Of a stretch of DNA of 64,000 nucleotides, positions 62,710 to 64,000 are shown piece after piece. Within the stretch, counting starts at the first letter, position 1. The number at the start of each line of letters is the position of its first letter. A program made the translations under genes and the position numbers. This stretch comes from JAAURB01 sp049649525 (GTDB lineage Bacteria > Cyanobacteriota > Cyanobacteriia > Cyanobacteriales > Microcoleaceae): NCBI GenBank assembly GCA_049649525.1, contig JBARZE010000050.1:1-64000 (forward strand). Direction: 5' to 3'. The notes beneath the pieces are model-generated. The model searched no databases. It was not told the DNA's origin and saw only the letters and a program-made list of their open reading frames with translations.

Positions 62710-64000
62710 TTAATAGTGATTTCCCACTTTACGATGGTGGACAGCAGGTAAAGCATCTGGATCGCTAACTCGTCCATTATCAACAGTAGCGTAGATAATC
62801 CAATGATCGCTCAGTTCCATCCGACTGGCGACGGTACACTCGATATAAGCGACCGCATCTGTTAAAATAGGGCTGCCATTTTTTGCCGTTTGGGTGTCAA
62901 CTCCCGCAAAACGATCCGCCCCAGGGGCAAACCGTTGCAAGAAGTGCTTCATTAACTTTTGATAGTTGTCTTCAGCCAGGATATTTAGCACAAAGCGATC
63001 ATCGACGTGCATCAAGGCTTCAATGGCGCGATCTTTAGCAACTGCAATACTTAATCCTAAGGGTTCAAAACTGGCTTGAGAAATCCAAGAGGCTAACATC
63101 GCACTGCTGACTTCCCCTTTAGCCGCTGTGATAATATAAAGCCCACCGCTGATGCGTCCTAAGGCTTTATCGAGATCGTTATCAAGAGACTTCATCTGCT
63201 TAACATTTTTGGCTAAGGTTAAGCGTTGTCCCAAATCTGTCCCGGCTTCTTCACAGAGTTTGTAAGTGATATCGTGAGGGGTTTCCTTAATTAAAATAGA
63301 GGAAAAAATCTGTTTTAACCCGGCATCATTTAACTTCGTTTGCAACGGATAAACCGATAAATCATTACCGCCGCCCGACTCATATAACCCAAACACTTGC
63401 TTTTTGTTAACCGATGCCACAATGGTACTAATGGCTTCTTCTGCGGTTTGAGACCCGGCATCAGAAATGGGAGGAGCACCAATGACAATTCCTTTTGCCA
63501 TTTCTACCAATTCTCGCACTTCTTGAGAATCAGCCGATCGTAAATCCATCATTTCTACCGCCACACCCGTTTTAGTAATACCGTGGGCAATAGCTTGAGA
63601 GAGGCGATCGCTATATCCGTAATCAGAATAGTAAAATACAGCAACAGTGGTTTCAGCTTTCGTCTGGGCTTTACTCCAGTCCTGATAGCGTCCCACCAAT
63701 TCCACCACATTATGCCGTAGGATCGGCCCGTGTCCAGTGGCAATGGTTTGGACTTCTCCTAGTTTATTCATGCGTTTAATGGCATTCAGGACAGAACGAG
63801 CATTGGGAGCCATTAAACATTCATAATAGAAGCGATAATCAGCCTCAATCTCGGCTAAATTCTGATCGTAGGTGTGATCCGAACAGTAATGCATCCCAAA
63901 GGCATCACAGGTAAACAGGGTTTGGGTGGCGCGGTCATAAGTAAAAATGGTATCTGGCCAGTGTAAGTTAGGGGCACTGACAAAGTCTAAAACATGACCA
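62710..64000 (-). CDS. flv3: Flavodiiron protein Flv3 (5' end outside window)
   Basis: The visible 430 or so residues are the C-terminal part of a three-domain flavodiiron protein. At the cut end the metal segment PNLHWPDTIFTYD keeps the His and CDAFGMHYC keeps the Asp, so the diiron site is intact, unlike its downstream partner. The flavodoxin-like part follows (VFYYSDYGYSDRLSQ), then the flavin reductase domain (GGLYIITAAKGEVSSAML). It partners with Flv1 in oxygen photoreduction. The gene continues past position 64000, so its start and first metal ligands cannot be checked. It lies 208 bases upstream of flv1 and both point the same way. Confidence 0.88.
   Translation of the reverse strand, partial: GHVLDFVSAPNLHWPDTIFTYDRATQTLFTCDAFGMHYCSDHTYDQNLAEIEADYRFYYECLMAPNARSVLNAIKRMNKLGEVQTIATGHGPILRHNVVELVGRYQDWSKAQTKAETTVAVFYYSDYGYSDRLSQAIAHGITKTGVAVEMMDLRSADSQEVRELVEMAKGIVIGAPPISDAGSQTAEEAISTIVASVNKKQVFGLYESGGGNDLSVYPLQTKLNDAGLKQIFSSILIKETPHDITYKLCEEAGTDLGQRLTLAKNVKQMKSLDNDLDKALGRISGGLYIITAAKGEVSSAMLASWISQASFEPLGLSIAVAKDRAIEALMHVDDRFVLNILAEDNYQKLMKHFLQRFAPGADRFAGVDTQTAKNGSPILTDAVAYIECTVASRMELSDHWIIYATVDNGRVSDPDALPAVHHRKVGNHY

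Noticed and set aside
1..64000. tRNA, rRNA, CRISPR array, riboswitch
   Set aside because: None recognised; no T-loop, no regularly spaced direct repeats and no known riboswitch core were seen by eye.

Overview
The window is a piece of chromosome from a cyanobacterium, most likely a filamentous, Oscillatoria-like one. The evidence is a set of cyanobacterial or photosynthetic genes (PsbQ lipoprotein, Flv1/Flv3 flavodiiron proteins, an HpsJ-family protein, DUF3119 and DUF2288 proteins), about 25 copies of the HIP1 octamer GCGATCGC, AT-rich heptamer repeats between genes, and giant secreted adhesin-like proteins. No rRNA, tRNA or CRISPR array was recognised.

Layout. 1-600: the tail of an IS200/IS605-type transposase abuts a diguanylate cyclase gene that has lost its start. 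0.7-6.4 kb: an MCE (MlaD-like) protein and a MlaE-like permease, both parts of a lipid transporter, lie on opposite strands. Between them are an M50 site-2 protease, two near-identical-leader Gly-Gly peptides with tyrosine-rich cores, and a DUF3119 protein. 6.6-13.6 kb: one giant two-partner-secretion exoprotein ending in a CHAT protease domain. 14-18 kb: hflX (no normal start codon visible), a membrane protein and trpB. 18.5-21.6 kb: potD-potB-potC polyamine uptake genes without a potA ATPase. 21.7-27.7 kb: a minus-strand run of htrA, a DnaJ-type cochaperone, hsp20, nadB and a ProX-like lipoprotein. 27.7-29.2 kb: decayed DNA in which the first third of nadA is joined to a methyltransferase-like gene. 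29.4-34 kb: an RTX/Calx-beta/FG-GAP protein, a polysaccharide deacetylase, a cyanophycinase-like protein and a small ORF. 34.6-41.5 kb: a J-domain/pentapeptide fusion, hisH, a small conserved protein, dxs, a family 2 glycosyltransferase and an HpsJ-family protein; a 71-bp repeat occurs twice here in inverted orientation. 42-50.4 kb: a DsbA-like lipoprotein, a PlsC-like acyltransferase, DUF2288, prolyl oligopeptidase, a methyltransferase, a short-chain dehydrogenase, psbQ and a FAD oxidoreductase. 50.4-51.5 kb: a second proX copy killed by five in-frame stops. 51.7-64 kb: a peptidoglycan-binding protein, an AAA-like NTPase, a small protein, a giant alpha-2-macroglobulin lipoprotein without a thioester motif, and the flv3-flv1 pair (flv3 cut by the window end).

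Genes that plausibly act together: MCE protein plus MlaE (outer-membrane lipid transport); PotD/B/C (polyamine import); HtrA, DnaJ-like protein and Hsp20 (envelope and cytosol proteostasis); Flv3 with Flv1 (oxygen photoreduction); the glycosyltransferase with HpsJ (surface polysaccharide).

The strongest candidates for something undescribed are the twin Gly-Gly-leader tyrosine-rich peptides at 3.5-4.1 kb and the 2.3-thousand-residue secreted CHAT protein. The best evidence of recent genome decay is the proX copy with five nonsense codons but no frameshift, the nadA chimera, and the GGDEF gene cut by an insertion sequence.
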